DNA of 64,000 nucleotides from Vallitalea pronyensis (GCF_018141445.1 NZ_CP058649.1:5351001-5415000), one strand, 5' to 3'; shown: positions 1 through 9,758, numbered from the stretch's first letter. Numbers and translations: made by a program. Notes: generated by a model from the letters alone, not told the origin.

Positions 1-2
1 CG

Positions 3-428
3 GATCATTTTTTACGCTCTTTAAAACCAATGACATTCAAAAGAGTCATCGAAAAGCATGGTCATAAAATAACGTATATCGCTTCTGACCATGGCTTTTC
101 ATATGCCATATACCCAAGTAATGACATCATGTATCATTCTCTAAATTGGTATATCCTGACCAATAAAAAACCTGAATTATGGGGTAGAAAAGATGATAAG
201 ATGATGGCTACTTTAAACAAACTTCGAGAAACGTCACCTGAGTTTGCTGATAGGATGTTCATTAATCTAAAAGAGTGTATTGCATGCCATCCTTCATGTT
301 CTGTTAAAACAGTGTATACCTATAACGAAACTAGTAAGTGTACTTGCCATGGTTCAATGCTATTCAAGATGAGCATCGCTGACTTTGAAGATGTAAGACA
401 TTTTATTCATACAGCTAATGGCTTATAA
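3..428 (+). CDS. Hypothetical protein, C-terminal part (cut by window edge)
   Basis: The frame is open from the first bases of the window, and the first ATG (base 30) has no ribosome binding site, so this is the C-terminal part (about 141 visible residues) of a longer gene. The visible part has a cysteine/histidine cluster (CIACHPSC, then CTCHG about 25 residues later) that could bind a metal. I do not recognise the family. A strong hairpin follows the stop codon. It is convergent with the methyltransferase gene to its right. Confidence 0.6.
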   Translation, partial: DHFLRSLKPMTFKRVIEKHGHKITYIASDHGFSYAIYPSNDIMYHSLNWYILTNKKPELWGRKDDKMMATLNKLRETSPEFADRMFINLKECIACHPSCSVKTVYTYNETSKCTCHGSMLFKMSIADFEDVRHFIHTANGL

Positions 429-456
429 AATCCATTGGAAATAACGGTCTTAATCC

Positions 457-493
457 AATAAAGAGTCTATCAAAAAATGACAGACTCTTTATT
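457..493. terminator. Bidirectional hairpin terminator
   Basis: The 12-bp arms AATAAAGAGTCT and AGACTCTTTATT enclose a short loop. The hairpin lies between the convergent genes ending at 428 and 619 and can serve both. Confidence 0.7.
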
Positions 494-618
494 CTGCTTC
501 ATTCAAGACACTTAATTCTTACTGACCAACTTTTATGTTGATAACTGCTCTTAATAGGATACTCCTTTTTATCAAATGCAGAGGTTGCGTGTATATCCAT
601 CTTACCTAATAGGGTATA

Positions 619-1182
619 TCACACTCTTTTCCTCACGAAATAAATAATAGGAGGGTTCTTCTTTCTGTTTTCATATTGAATGGATAGAACCTCGTATTCT
701 GACTGTTTTAACATACTTATAAAACCTTGTACGGCTTCTTTCTCTACCATGCCGCCATCATGTCCATAGTAGGTAATAATAGAAAGTATACCATCTTTCT
801 TTAGGATACCCAATATCGCTTCTATGGCTATGAGTGTAGAATAGGGTTTGGTGATGACCTCTTTATTACCTGTTGGCAAATATCCTAGGTTGAACATGGC
901 CATATCGATTGGTTCTTGCACATGACTTCTAACAGCTTCATGAGAAGCCTTTATTAATGTAACCCTGTCAGATAAGTTGCTTTCAACTAACTTTTCTTTT
1001 GTTGATAAAAGCGCCTTTTCTTGAATGTCAAAAGCATATACTTTACCACTTACACCAACTTGTTCTGCTAAAAAAACAGTATCATAACCATTTCCCATTG
1101 TGGCATCAACAACGACATGACCTTCCTTAATATAATCTTTTAAAATACCATGAACCTTAAGGGTTATATGGGATTCAAACAT
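619..1182 (-). CDS. mnmM: tRNA (mnm5s2U34) methyltransferase MnmM (YtqB family)
   Basis: This is a small class I SAM-dependent methyltransferase of the rRNA_methylase/YtqB family. In Bacillus subtilis the family member MnmM puts the final methyl group on the wobble uridine 5-aminomethyl-2-thiouridine. The SAM-binding loop DATMGNGYDT lies near residue 30, an acidic strand end (AFDIQ) follows, and the C-terminus has the family's NPPIIYFVRKR run. At about 187 residues it has the usual length. The ATG at 1182 follows AGAGGTG at good spacing; an upstream in-frame GTG lacks such a site. It is a housekeeping gene and appears unrelated to the metabolic cluster upstream. Confidence 0.85.
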   Translation of the reverse strand: MFESHITLKVHGILKDYIKEGHVVVDATMGNGYDTVFLAEQVGVSGKVYAFDIQEKALLSTKEKLVESNLSDRVTLIKASHEAVRSHVQEPIDMAMFNLGYLPTGNKEVITKPYSTLIAIEAILGILKKDGILSIITYYGHDGGMVEKEAVQGFISMLKQSEYEVLSIQYENRKKNPPIIYFVRKRV

Positions 1183-1303
1183 GATCAGCACCTCTTCTTT
1201 ATCTGTATTTCTAATTTCTTCCTATCCTATTTCAACTCTAACTATCCCCAAACGACAGTACCACTAAACGATGATACATCAGACCTAAAATTATGGAAGG
1301 GCA

Positions 1304-1906
1304 TTATACTGAAATCCGTAAATTATCCACACGTTTTACCTGATAATCAAAATGACGAAATGTTACCGTACATGTGTCTCCTGTAGGGCATTGTGCAACC
1401 ATGCCTAATTTCATTGTTTTACTTCCTGGTAAGTCAAAGTACCTGACCAGAATCCACTCTATCCCATCCATTGAATAATGAAATGCGTAGCAATCCCCTT
1501 TTCTGGTTATGCGCAGATACGTGGTATCTTGGGGGATAGCAGTCGCATTAGAGTCATCTGAAGTGCCTTTGGTTACAACACTTACAATATAGGGTTCTAG
1601 ACTTACGTATTCAAAACATATTTTAGCCCAATTTTTATCGTCGGACATAACCATTAGACAACCCGAATCAAATTCATGATTCATTGTAAGACCGATGTGT
1701 ACTGTTGCGACAAAGTCCTCTTCTGTGTCAACATAAAACAAGGGCGCTGTCATAGCAACGTGATACCCTGCTGGGTCTAGAAAGAAATCGACGCCGCTCT
1801 CAGCGGTAATTTCAACCATCCCATCTGAAACATGCCATTTTTTAGGCTCATTTATCCATTTAAATTGTTCTGATGACAGTGTCATCTTATTGTTTTTTGT
1901 TTTCAT
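1304..1906 (-). CDS. DUF1349 domain protein
   Basis: A 200-residue protein that is almost entirely a DUF1349 domain, a concanavalin-like beta-sandwich found in many Firmicutes and often close to carbohydrate genes. Family-like segments are FFLDPAGYHVAMTAPLFY near the start and YSMDGIEWILVRYF near the end. There is no signal peptide, so it is probably cytoplasmic. It is the last gene of the leftward metabolic cluster, behind the MFS transporter. Its biochemical function is unknown; sugar or polyol binding is only an inference. Confidence 0.75.
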   Translation of the reverse strand: MKTKNNKMTLSSEQFKWINEPKKWHVSDGMVEITAESGVDFFLDPAGYHVAMTAPLFYVDTEEDFVATVHIGLTMNHEFDSGCLMVMSDDKNWAKICFEYVSLEPYIVSVVTKGTSDDSNATAIPQDTTYLRITRKGDCYAFHYSMDGIEWILVRYFDLPGSKTMKLGMVAQCPTGDTCTVTFRHFDYQVKRVDNLRISV

Positions 1907-1960
1907 AACATGTATACTCTCCTTATTTAGTGATTTGATTACAACACAATCTACGCTTTA

Positions 1961-3208
1961 TTATAAACTATTATTATCCCTTTTCATTTTATACAGCACG
2001 TAATGGGTCATCAGAGCCAATAATGGAAAAATGACGGCTAGGAGAATACCAAACCTAATGGCACCCTGCTCTATGGTGACATTTAACATATTGGACAGCT
2101 GTAAAACCATTCTGCTGGACATACTGTTATCAATAATCATTCCTGTCATCCAAGGTCCAAAGGCAGCCCCCAAATCCCCTGCTACAGCCAAAATAGCAAA
2201 CAACCATGCTCCAGACATGGGAAAACGATCTGAAGAAATAACGATTGTACCTGGCCATAGTAGGCTAACAGCAAAACCACATAGGATACAGCCTGCTACG
2301 CTGATGGAAATGATGGGCGATAATGCCACCGTTAAGTAACTCATCACGGCCAACAAGGAACCGAAGATTAAAGCTTTATGTATATTGATCTTAGACCCAT
2401 AAATACCATAAAATACTCTGCCTACCCCTAGCATAATGGCAAAACCACACATACCCATCAGGTCCCCTGTTAGCTTAGGTAGTGCCAAACCCTTCTCCAT
2501 AAAGGTGGAACTCCATTGGTTCATCACCACCTCTGCTGCTGCCCCGAACATGATAGCAAACAGGGTTAAAATGAAAAACGGGTGCAATAAAATTTCCCTA
2601 ATACGTTGTCGATGACCCTCTGGAATGATATCTGGAAACTTTGCTCCTAAGAACATAAAAAAGTTAGTTAGAGGGAGAATGGACCAAAATAAAACAATAT
2701 ACTGCCAATTTTCTCCTCCAAAGATAGCGATAAAAAGGGTGGTGATAATAATGGTGATGACCTGCCCCCAAGCATAAAAGGAGTGGAGCAGGCTCATAGC
2801 AGGCCCTTTATCGTTCCCTGGTATGGCTGAAATAATAGGGCTTAATAGGATCTCTAGCAAGCCGCTTGAAAAGGCATAAATGACAGTGGCTATAAGAAAA
2901 CCTGCAAAAACATCATCTTTGAAAATCAGCGGTGAGGCCGCAAAAACGATAAACCCTATAAAGGCCGTCATGGTTGTAGGCAATACCAGCCTTCTATAGC
3001 CTACTTTATCAATTACCCCGCTAAAACTGATATCTGCCAAGACTTGGGCAATAAAGTTCACACTAACCAATACCCCTAGCTGACTATAGGTTAGGTCATA
3101 TATCCCCATTAAAGGGATAAATAAAATGGCTGTTAGGTTCGTAATAATTGCTTGGGTGAATATGCCGACGAAACAGGATATGGTGGTTCTTTTATAACTT
3201 ATTAACAT
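1961..3208 (-). CDS. MFS transporter
   Basis: A 12-helix major facilitator superfamily permease of about 415 residues in the inner membrane. Hydrophobic segments repeat along its whole length, and the loop after helix 2 (FSGVIDKVGYRRL) fits the family motif G-x-x-D-R-x-G-R-R. The ATG at 3208 (MLISYKR) has a GGAGG site five bases upstream; the ORF extends seven codons further without one. It starts 26 bases after the oxidoreductase gene, so they are probably co-transcribed. It likely moves the substrate or product of the cluster, possibly a sugar, cyclitol or an amino derivative. Confidence 0.85.
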   Translation of the reverse strand: MLISYKRTTISCFVGIFTQAIITNLTAILFIPLMGIYDLTYSQLGVLVSVNFIAQVLADISFSGVIDKVGYRRLVLPTTMTAFIGFIVFAASPLIFKDDVFAGFLIATVIYAFSSGLLEILLSPIISAIPGNDKGPAMSLLHSFYAWGQVITIIITTLFIAIFGGENWQYIVLFWSILPLTNFFMFLGAKFPDIIPEGHRQRIREILLHPFFILTLFAIMFGAAAEVVMNQWSSTFMEKGLALPKLTGDLMGMCGFAIMLGVGRVFYGIYGSKINIHKALIFGSLLAVMSYLTVALSPIISISVAGCILCGFAVSLLWPGTIVISSDRFPMSGAWLFAILAVAGDLGAAFGPWMTGMIIDNSMSSRMVLQLSNMLNVTIEQGAIRFGILLAVIFPLLALMTHYVLYKMKRDNNSL

Positions 3209-3234
3209 AGGCTCCTCCAAAAAATACATACTTG

Positions 3235-4284
3235 TTAACCTCTATTATTGCTCATATTTGAAAAAGTATCAAGACCTTTCACCAATGGATTATACCCATA
3301 AGATAATGACGTCCTAATCCCCATTTGCTTTAAAGCTTCATCCGTAACGATGGCATTGCCTATGGAATCGGCGAAAGTCACAAGGGGAACTTCCCCCTCC
3401 ATGATGCACCTGCCAAATTGCTCCACCTCTAGCTGATAATTATGAGGGCTATTGATTATAATAACCTGTTCCTCTCCATTTTTGAAAAGCTTAATGGGTA
3501 ACTCACCACTGTCATTGTAATCCACAGGTACCTCTATTCTGCCGGCATCACCTATTACCACGTAACCCCTCCAGTCATAAGTATCAAGGGCACAATATGA
3601 GGTTGCCGTAATGCCTTCTTCAAAGGACATGATCATACAACTGCTCTTATCAATGTTCTGTAAATGATTGACGTCCCCAATGGTATAGATGGCTAAGGGC
3701 TCTTTTCCCGTAAGATACCGTATGGTGCCTATGGTATAGACCCCTACGTCATAGGTAGCCCCGCCACCCATATTTCCGTCCAACCGTACATTATTAGCGT
3801 CTTCTAACAAGTAAGCAAAGTGGGCTTCTAGGTGTTTTAGCTTGCCAATGGCACCATCATCTATGAGGGATTTCACCTTTTTAAGTACTGGGTTATGCCT
3901 GGATGCAAAGGCTTCCATGAGCAATACGCCGTTGTCATCACACGCTTTCTGCATTTGCAGGACCTGTTCCTCTGATAGGGCTAAGGGCTTCTCACATAAT
4001 ACATGCTTTTTCTTCTTGGCTGCTTTAATGGTCCACTCACAATGCAAGCCGTTTGGCAAAGGAATATAGACTGCATCCACTTTGGGGTCCTCTAATAATG
4101 CCTCATAGCTGTCATATAGCTTCTCTGGGTGAAATGCTTTTGCAAAATGTTTCAACTTACTGGTTCTTCTTCCCGATATGGCATAAAGCTTGGCATTATT
4201 GGCTTTTAAAATCCCTGGGATAAGTGCCTTTTCAGCAATGTCAGCACAGCCCATCACACCCCAGTTAACCGTCTCTTTTTTCAT
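3235..4284 (-). CDS. Gfo/Idh/MocA family NAD(P)-dependent oxidoreductase
   Basis: The N-terminal Rossmann fold starts with NWGVMGCADIAEKAL. The family lysine motif EKPLAL lies near residue 95, and the C-terminal alpha/beta domain carries GGGATYDVGVYTIG with the usual aspartate. Members oxidise or reduce sugars, inositols and related polyols. The ATG at 4284 has GGAGGATATTA directly upstream; the ORF extends 12 codons further without a site. It lies between the VOC protein and the transporter in the cluster. It may oxidise a hydroxyl to a ketone for amination by a neighbouring aminotransferase; the substrate is not known. Confidence 0.85.
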   Translation of the reverse strand: MKKETVNWGVMGCADIAEKALIPGILKANNAKLYAISGRRTSKLKHFAKAFHPEKLYDSYEALLEDPKVDAVYIPLPNGLHCEWTIKAAKKKKHVLCEKPLALSEEQVLQMQKACDDNGVLLMEAFASRHNPVLKKVKSLIDDGAIGKLKHLEAHFAYLLEDANNVRLDGNMGGGATYDVGVYTIGTIRYLTGKEPLAIYTIGDVNHLQNIDKSSCMIMSFEEGITATSYCALDTYDWRGYVVIGDAGRIEVPVDYNDSGELPIKLFKNGEEQVIIINSPHNYQLEVEQFGRCIMEGEVPLVTFADSIGNAIVTDEALKQMGIRTSLSYGYNPLVKGLDTFSNMSNNRG

Positions 4285-4398
4285 TAATATCCTCCTAACT
4301 TCCATCTTATTTAAAGGCACTTGCTAATTTCTTACGAATACCCATGCCCATTGTTCCCCATAGGACCAGCTTGATAAGCCTATATTCTGAGTACTTTT

Positions 4399-4860
4399 TC
4401 AATGGTTTTCAAGTAGTTCAACGATGCATTTTAGAGGACCCGATGCATCCAGGTAGGTGTATTCACTGTTACCACCATCGTATTTGCCTCGCTGTAAACA
4501 CGTCATACCAAAGTCTTCACAGGCAGCTATTTTTTCTTCTGTATTTTTTATCTGAAATGCTATGTGATGGATGCCTTCACCATGCTCATCTAAAAAGTCC
4601 TGCCAAGTACTCTTGACACCATTAGGCTGAATAAGTTCAATCTGTAGATGATCTGTCACATCAAAAAATACCAATTTACAAGCTGCACCTGGAGCAGGCT
4701 TTCCTTCCACTGTGGTCTGGGTCACTGAATAATCCTCTGTATCCATGGTGTCTGGCGGCTCCATACCTAAAAATGTGCCAAACGTTTTTTTAGACGCTTC
4801 AATGTCCTTTACGATAAACCCGATTTGGGTCACTGATTTCGTTCCTAATAATCCTGCCAT
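4399..4860 (-). CDS. VOC family protein (methylmalonyl-CoA epimerase-like)
   Basis: A 153-residue protein with two beta-alpha-beta-beta-beta vicinal-oxygen-chelate modules. Probable metal ligands are E in LQIELIQP, H in GIHHIAF and E in IVELLEN. The usual first histidine (HIGIVV) is replaced by glutamine in TQIGFIV, which is unusual and may alter metal binding. Epimerases, glyoxalases and dioxygenases share this fold, so the reaction cannot be named. It starts with ATG after AGGGTTAAAGT, 14 bases downstream of the aminotransferase gene, and fits as an isomerase step of the same pathway. Confidence 0.8.
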   Translation of the reverse strand: MAGLLGTKSVTQIGFIVKDIEASKKTFGTFLGMEPPDTMDTEDYSVTQTTVEGKPAPGAACKLVFFDVTDHLQIELIQPNGVKSTWQDFLDEHGEGIHHIAFQIKNTEEKIAACEDFGMTCLQRGKYDGGNSEYTYLDASGPLKCIVELLENH

Positions 4861-4874
4861 ACTTTAACCCTCTT

Positions 4875-6206
4875 TCATTTATAATGGATGTTTGTTGAAC
4901 ATGCTTCTATGGATGCGTCGATGATTTGTATACATCTATCCACATCTTTTTTGGAGGTAATCAAAGGTGGATGCAATACGATGACCACGTTGTTAAGATT
5001 TTTTCTACTTTCTAACTCCGTTACCAGGCCTTTTTTTAGCATCTCTTTAAACAACATGTCACCTAATTCGAAGTTTGCTTGTTTTGTCTTTTTATTCTTA
5101 ACCAGCTCAAACCCTTGAAGCAATCCCATGCCTCTGACATCACCAATTACATCATATTTTGTTTGTAGCTCCTTTAGTCTTTTATTGAGATAGGCACCAA
5201 CAATTCGAGAATTCTCAACTAGCCCATCTCGTTGAATGATTTCTAGGTTTTTACTTGCAGCTGTACACATCAGGGGATAGAAAGAGTGGGTGTGCCCATG
5301 AAGCGTCAGCTTATCCATGACGTCGCCAATTTCCTTAGTGGTTATCACAGCAGAACCGGGCACATAGCCTCCTGTAAGCGCTTTTCCTGTTACTAATATG
5401 TCTGGTATGACTTCCCAATGTTCACAGGCAAACATAGCCCCCGTTCTACCAATACCTGTTACCACTTCGTCAAAAATTAAAAGGGCATTGAACCTGTCGC
5501 AGATTCTTCTTAATTCTTTTAAATACCCATTAGGTGGTACGATAACCCCACCGGCTGCAAATACTGGCTCTGTTATAATAGCCGCCACATTGTTACTGCT
5601 GTCATTAAGGATCTGCTGCTCTAGGTATTTGAGGCATTGCAACTCACAATGATGAGGATTTTTTCCAAAGTCACATCGATAACAATAGGGTGGGGATGTG
5701 TGAAGGAAACCTCTGGGTAACAGCTCCGCGATATGGGGATTTTCTTGTATGGTTTCTGACTTACCCGTTGCAGCAGCAGATCCAGCTGTGGAGCCGTGAA
5801 ACCCTCTCCAAAAGGATATAATCTTACCTCCGCCTTTATAATATTTGGCGGTTTTTAAAGCAAATTCATTGGCGTCTGAGCCGGTACAACCCATTAAGAC
5901 TTTCGTCAGCCCATAAGGCGCCAAATCTGTCAATGTTTTAGCCAGCTGGACACGCTCTTGTGTCACAAACATGGATGTTACTGAGACTATTTTCTTCATC
6001 TGAGATGAAATAGCGTCTATCAGTTCTTTGTTATTGTGCCCCAAGCTGCAAGCTGAAAACTGTGCAGAAAAGTCCAGATATTTCTTACCTTGATCATCGA
6101 TCAAATACATACCATCTGCCTGTTTAAAAATAATCTCTTCAGGGCTGTATACCTGCATATTATAAGCCTTATCTTCAGCAATGACTGTATTATTCAACGT
6201 TATCAT
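4875..6206 (-). CDS. Class III PLP-dependent aminotransferase (first of two)
   Basis: A 443-residue fold-type I enzyme of the class III (omega-) aminotransferase family. The PLP lysine is in LVTGKALTGG, the cofactor aspartate in LIFDEVVTGIGRTG, and the glycine/serine loop in GCTGSDANEFALK. An internal insert has the pattern CYRCDFG..CELQC, a cysteine cluster shared with the second aminotransferase of this cluster and suggestive of a structural metal site. It lies in one operon-like run with dehydrogenase and phosphatase genes. The amino acceptor is probably a carbonyl made by a neighbouring dehydrogenase. Start is ATG with AAAGGA upstream. Confidence 0.88.
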   Translation of the reverse strand: MITLNNTVIAEDKAYNMQVYSPEEIIFKQADGMYLIDDQGKKYLDFSAQFSACSLGHNNKELIDAISSQMKKIVSVTSMFVTQERVQLAKTLTDLAPYGLTKVLMGCTGSDANEFALKTAKYYKGGGKIISFWRGFHGSTAGSAAATGKSETIQENPHIAELLPRGFLHTSPPYCYRCDFGKNPHHCELQCLKYLEQQILNDSSNNVAAIITEPVFAAGGVIVPPNGYLKELRRICDRFNALLIFDEVVTGIGRTGAMFACEHWEVIPDILVTGKALTGGYVPGSAVITTKEIGDVMDKLTLHGHTHSFYPLMCTAASKNLEIIQRDGLVENSRIVGAYLNKRLKELQTKYDVIGDVRGMGLLQGFELVKNKKTKQANFELGDMLFKEMLKKGLVTELESRKNLNNVVIVLHPPLITSKKDVDRCIQIIDASIEACSTNIHYK

Positions 6207-6324
6207 TCATTCCTTTCCCTACGCTCAAACTTAAACCCAGTGAAAATAGCCTCTTGAGCATTTATTTTATTGTGTATGACAAGCTTGTTAATGGATTACA
6301 TAATCGTTGTTATATAGCCCTCAA

Positions 6325-7347
6325 TTACATACCTGGTGATGTCAAGATAATTTTCATGTCTTGTGAATCTCCTTTTTTATTTAAAAGTTCATCAAAAGCT
6401 TCTTTATATTGTTCCATGGGTACTTTTTTAGTCACTAATTCCCCTAATTCACTTAGATTAAGAGCGATATCGATTGCTTTCTCCATTAATTGATGTACTT
6501 CACCAGTACCAATGATGCTTGTTCCATTTGTTAGTAAATCAATAGTTTTTAATGTTATCTCATAGGTATTGTTAAAACCCATTGGAACCATTTTCGTATT
6601 TTTTCCTACATAGTCCATGGCCGTATGTAATTTATCACCTACTGCATCAATAATGACATCAAAACCACGACCTCTGTTAATGCGATGGACTTCTTCCACT
6701 GTTAATTCCTGAGGGTCATAGCAGTAATCCACATACTTCTCTGACATTTTTTTACGATATGCATTTACTTCTGTAGAAACTGTTAAGCGTGCTACTTTGC
6801 TGCTCATTAATTGACATATAAGGCCTATAGGTCCACTACCTAAAACTAAGACGGATTGGTCCGGTCTCACATTTAATTTTTCAAATACATTTAACACACA
6901 GCATAAAGGCTCTACCATCCAAGCCGTCTCCCTACTCATGTTTTCAGGGATTTTGTAGATATAACTCTCTTGCCCAACATAATACTCAGCAAATGTACCA
7001 TGTGTACCTATGCCTACTTGATAGGAACTAAAATCTGTACAATAACATGTTAAGCCTATATTACAGTAATAACAGTTTCCACAATATTGAGTTGGATCAA
7101 TAATGACTTCATCACCAACCTTAATATGTTTTACCTCATCACCTACCTCTACTACTTTACCAATGGCTTCATGACCAATAATCATGTTGGTTGGACCTTC
7201 CATTTTACCTCCAATAATGTGTAAATCTGTTCCACATATACCGGTCCCATATATTTTGACCTTCACATCATCAGGTCGCTTAAGGTTTGGTTCTTCTACC
7301 TCTCTTAATTCTAACTTTTTATTGTCAGTCCAAATTAATGCTTTCAT
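6325..7347 (-). CDS. Zinc-dependent medium-chain alcohol dehydrogenase
   Basis: A 340-residue MDR enzyme. Catalytic zinc ligands are visible in GTGICGTDLH (Cys) and GHEAIG (His-Glu). The structural zinc site is CGNCYYCNIGLTCYC, and the NAD fold begins VLVLGSGPIGL. The closest relatives are polyol, threonine and sugar dehydrogenases. The ATG at 7347 has GGAGGTATTTG upstream. It lies between phosphatase and aminotransferase genes, so oxidation of a polyol hydroxyl before transamination is a reasonable inference. Ligands are complete and nothing suggests inactivation. Confidence 0.88.
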   Translation of the reverse strand: MKALIWTDNKKLELREVEEPNLKRPDDVKVKIYGTGICGTDLHIIGGKMEGPTNMIIGHEAIGKVVEVGDEVKHIKVGDEVIIDPTQYCGNCYYCNIGLTCYCTDFSSYQVGIGTHGTFAEYYVGQESYIYKIPENMSRETAWMVEPLCCVLNVFEKLNVRPDQSVLVLGSGPIGLICQLMSSKVARLTVSTEVNAYRKKMSEKYVDYCYDPQELTVEEVHRINRGRGFDVIIDAVGDKLHTAMDYVGKNTKMVPMGFNNTYEITLKTIDLLTNGTSIIGTGEVHQLMEKAIDIALNLSELGELVTKKVPMEQYKEAFDELLNKKGDSQDMKIILTSPGM

Positions 7348-7448
7348 CAAATACCTCCGTTAATATTCTATTGTGAGTAACCTTAGAAACACTTGTCTCT
7401 AAATACTCCTTATTTTATGCAACCTATTTATAAGTTTTAAATGGATTT

Positions 7449-8357
7449 TTACCATTTTATTTGATCCAGTATTTTTTTATGTAATTCATGGGTAGAGGCA
7501 GCTATACACGATTGTTGGTTATGATAGCCTAATTCCGTTAGCAATGTTTCATCCAATGATTCACCATATGCATCCGTTATGATGACACCTGCTTTTTGTG
7601 CTAAATAGACGCTGGCTGCAATATCATAAGGAAACAAATGAAGAACTTTACCATTCCCAACCTCTCTAAATCTATTGATTAAGCTGGGATTATCTTTCAA
7701 TATCCGATTTCCAATATCCACATATGCATCCAATTGTCCTGTAATTATTCTAGAAATAGCATAGGATGCACTGTTAAATAGGAAAACGCCTCCTGTATTT
7801 GCTGACTGATTGATTAAGTCACCATATGCTTTAACCATTAATTCTGCTGGATGCCCGTTAAACTCAATTGTCCAAAACATATTTTCTAGTTTGGTCTGAT
7901 GATTTAGGTTGGGCAGGGTATCTTTATACCCAGAGCAAGCAATACCTTCCATGTTTTTATCACTGTATATGGTAGCACCGGATTTTAACTCTTTGAGTAA
8001 TGCATAGTCAATATCTTTTATTTTTGCATCCTCGTAGAACCTTGCCACAGCTATTGAAATACATGACATGCCCATTTCAGCAGCCATTGGCCTTGTCCCA
8101 TCTATAGGGTCTACAATCAATAGAAATTCAGGATTCCCACCTAAAATACTTAACCCATAATCTTCAGAATATATGGCTATGGATAGATTGGACTTGGTCA
8201 CATATTCCATCACAGCATCTTCTGCTATTTGGTCGATATTAAACTGAGCATCGCCACCAGGAGAAACCCCATTCACCACTCGATTTTTTAGTACGCCACT
8301 TGATTCATTTACCCGATCGTAAACATAATCTGCTAGGCCATATATAAATTCTTTCAC
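7449..8357 (-). CDS. Inositol monophosphatase family protein
   Basis: A 302-residue member of the magnesium-dependent, lithium-sensitive phosphatase family. The signature DPIDGTR lies near residue 83, and the second signature PYDIAASVYLAQKAG near residue 240; the aspartates in both bind Mg2+. The first metal glutamate motif appears as YSEDYG. Members remove phosphate from inositol phosphates, fructose-1,6-bisphosphate, PAP or histidinol phosphate. In this cluster a phosphorylated cyclitol or sugar intermediate is the simplest guess. Translation begins at GTG with GGAGGTAAACTT upstream. Confidence 0.85.
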   Translation of the reverse strand: MKEFIYGLADYVYDRVNESSGVLKNRVVNGVSPGGDAQFNIDQIAEDAVMEYVTKSNLSIAIYSEDYGLSILGGNPEFLLIVDPIDGTRPMAAEMGMSCISIAVARFYEDAKIKDIDYALLKELKSGATIYSDKNMEGIACSGYKDTLPNLNHQTKLENMFWTIEFNGHPAELMVKAYGDLINQSANTGGVFLFNSASYAISRIITGQLDAYVDIGNRILKDNPSLINRFREVGNGKVLHLFPYDIAASVYLAQKAGVIITDAYGESLDETLLTELGYHNQQSCIAASTHELHKKILDQIKW

Positions 8358-8459
8358 AAGTTTACCTCCTTGGTATCCTATCTGTAATATAATTGAATAT
8401 TCTGATATTATTTTGTGGATTTATTCACCCATCCATATGTAAAAGTACCTATGGCTTAT

Positions 8460-9758
8460 TTAAGCATGTGATACTTGTATTTGGTCTAAAACATATTCTA
8501 GAATATCACATAGTTTTTTAGCTTCCTTCGTTGTCATAATTAAGGCGGGTCTTATTTTTAAGGTATTACCAAATCCATACCTAGAGGTACGCATGATTAA
8601 TCCATTTTCAAATGCTGTCTTTTGTATTTCTTTTGTCAATGCTAAACTTGGTTCGCCTTTTTCGTTATTCACTTCAAATCCAATCATCAGCCCAACGCCT
8701 CTTACATCTCCTATAAAGGAATACTTTAATTTGAATGCTTTAAGTCTGGTCATGATATAGTCTCCTACATTCTTAACATTTGATAAGAAAGCAGGTTCAC
8801 TGACAATTTCTAATGTTTTTAACCCAGCAGCTGCTGCTAACGAGTTAGAACCATATGTGAATGAATGGTGATGTCCATCCATCTCAGAGTACTCTTCTCT
8901 TGAAGCAATTGCAGCTATTTGGAATCCTGTACCACCTAATCCTTTGGCTATGGTCAGTACATCTGGTTCAACACCGAAGTGTTGTGACGCAAACATATGT
9001 CCCGTTCTGCCTATACCTGTTTGTATTTCATCAAAAATCAGTGCAAAACCATACTTATCTGCTAATGCCCTTAATTTAACGAAATACTCTTTTGGTGGCA
9101 CAATGTTATCGCCATTGCCTAATATAGGTTCTAGAATCATAGCGGATATATTGCCGTTGCTGGCATATTCAATGAAATCCTTAATTCTCTCCACACAAAG
9201 CATATTACAGTTGCTTTTGTCTTGATTATAAAAACATCGATAGCAATAAGCAGGAGGAACATGGGTGATACCACTATTAGAAAGCCCATTAAAGTGTTGT
9301 CTCCTAAATGCCAATCCAGACGCATTCATTGTATAGATTGTCTGACCAACATGGGATCTAAATAATGATATAAGGCCCGTTTTCTTATTATAATGCTGCA
9401 CCATTTTTATGGCACCTTCGTTTGCTGTTGATCCACCTGACACTTTTAAGTGTATCTTAGTTAAAGATTTTGGTGTTACTTCAATTAACTTTTCTACCAG
9501 TCTACCTACAGACTCTGACATATAACTGGATGTAATATGTATTAAATTTTGTGCCTGTTGTGTAACCGCTTCAATGACTTCCTGATGGCTGTAGCCTAGA
9601 CTGAGATTGAAGGTAGCAGCAGCACAATCAATATACTCTTTACCTTTGTCATCGTATAGATAGATGCCTTTACCATACTCCATTACCACATCTTGCGTTG
9701 GTGTAAAAAAATATTTATTGAGTTGTAACAACTCATTTTTTTCCATAGCTTCAATCAT
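8460..9758 (-). CDS. Class III PLP-dependent aminotransferase (second of two)
   Basis: A 432-residue class III aminotransferase and the first gene of the leftward cluster. The PLP lysine is in LTIAKGLGGTG, and the cofactor aspartate in LIFDEIQTGIGRTG. Like the paralogue at 4875, it has the insert CYRCFYN..CNMLC, showing common ancestry. Two aminotransferases in one cluster suggest two amination steps or an amino donor/acceptor relay. The ATG follows GAGAGGAGAAAATT. About 280 bases upstream hold no gene, so the cluster promoter is probably there, though I see no confident -35/-10 pair. Confidence 0.88.
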   Translation of the reverse strand: MIEAMEKNELLQLNKYFFTPTQDVVMEYGKGIYLYDDKGKEYIDCAAATFNLSLGYSHQEVIEAVTQQAQNLIHITSSYMSESVGRLVEKLIEVTPKSLTKIHLKVSGGSTANEGAIKMVQHYNKKTGLISLFRSHVGQTIYTMNASGLAFRRQHFNGLSNSGITHVPPAYCYRCFYNQDKSNCNMLCVERIKDFIEYASNGNISAMILEPILGNGDNIVPPKEYFVKLRALADKYGFALIFDEIQTGIGRTGHMFASQHFGVEPDVLTIAKGLGGTGFQIAAIASREEYSEMDGHHHSFTYGSNSLAAAAGLKTLEIVSEPAFLSNVKNVGDYIMTRLKAFKLKYSFIGDVRGVGLMIGFEVNNEKGEPSLALTKEIQKTAFENGLIMRTSRYGFGNTLKIRPALIMTTKEAKKLCDILEYVLDQIQVSHA

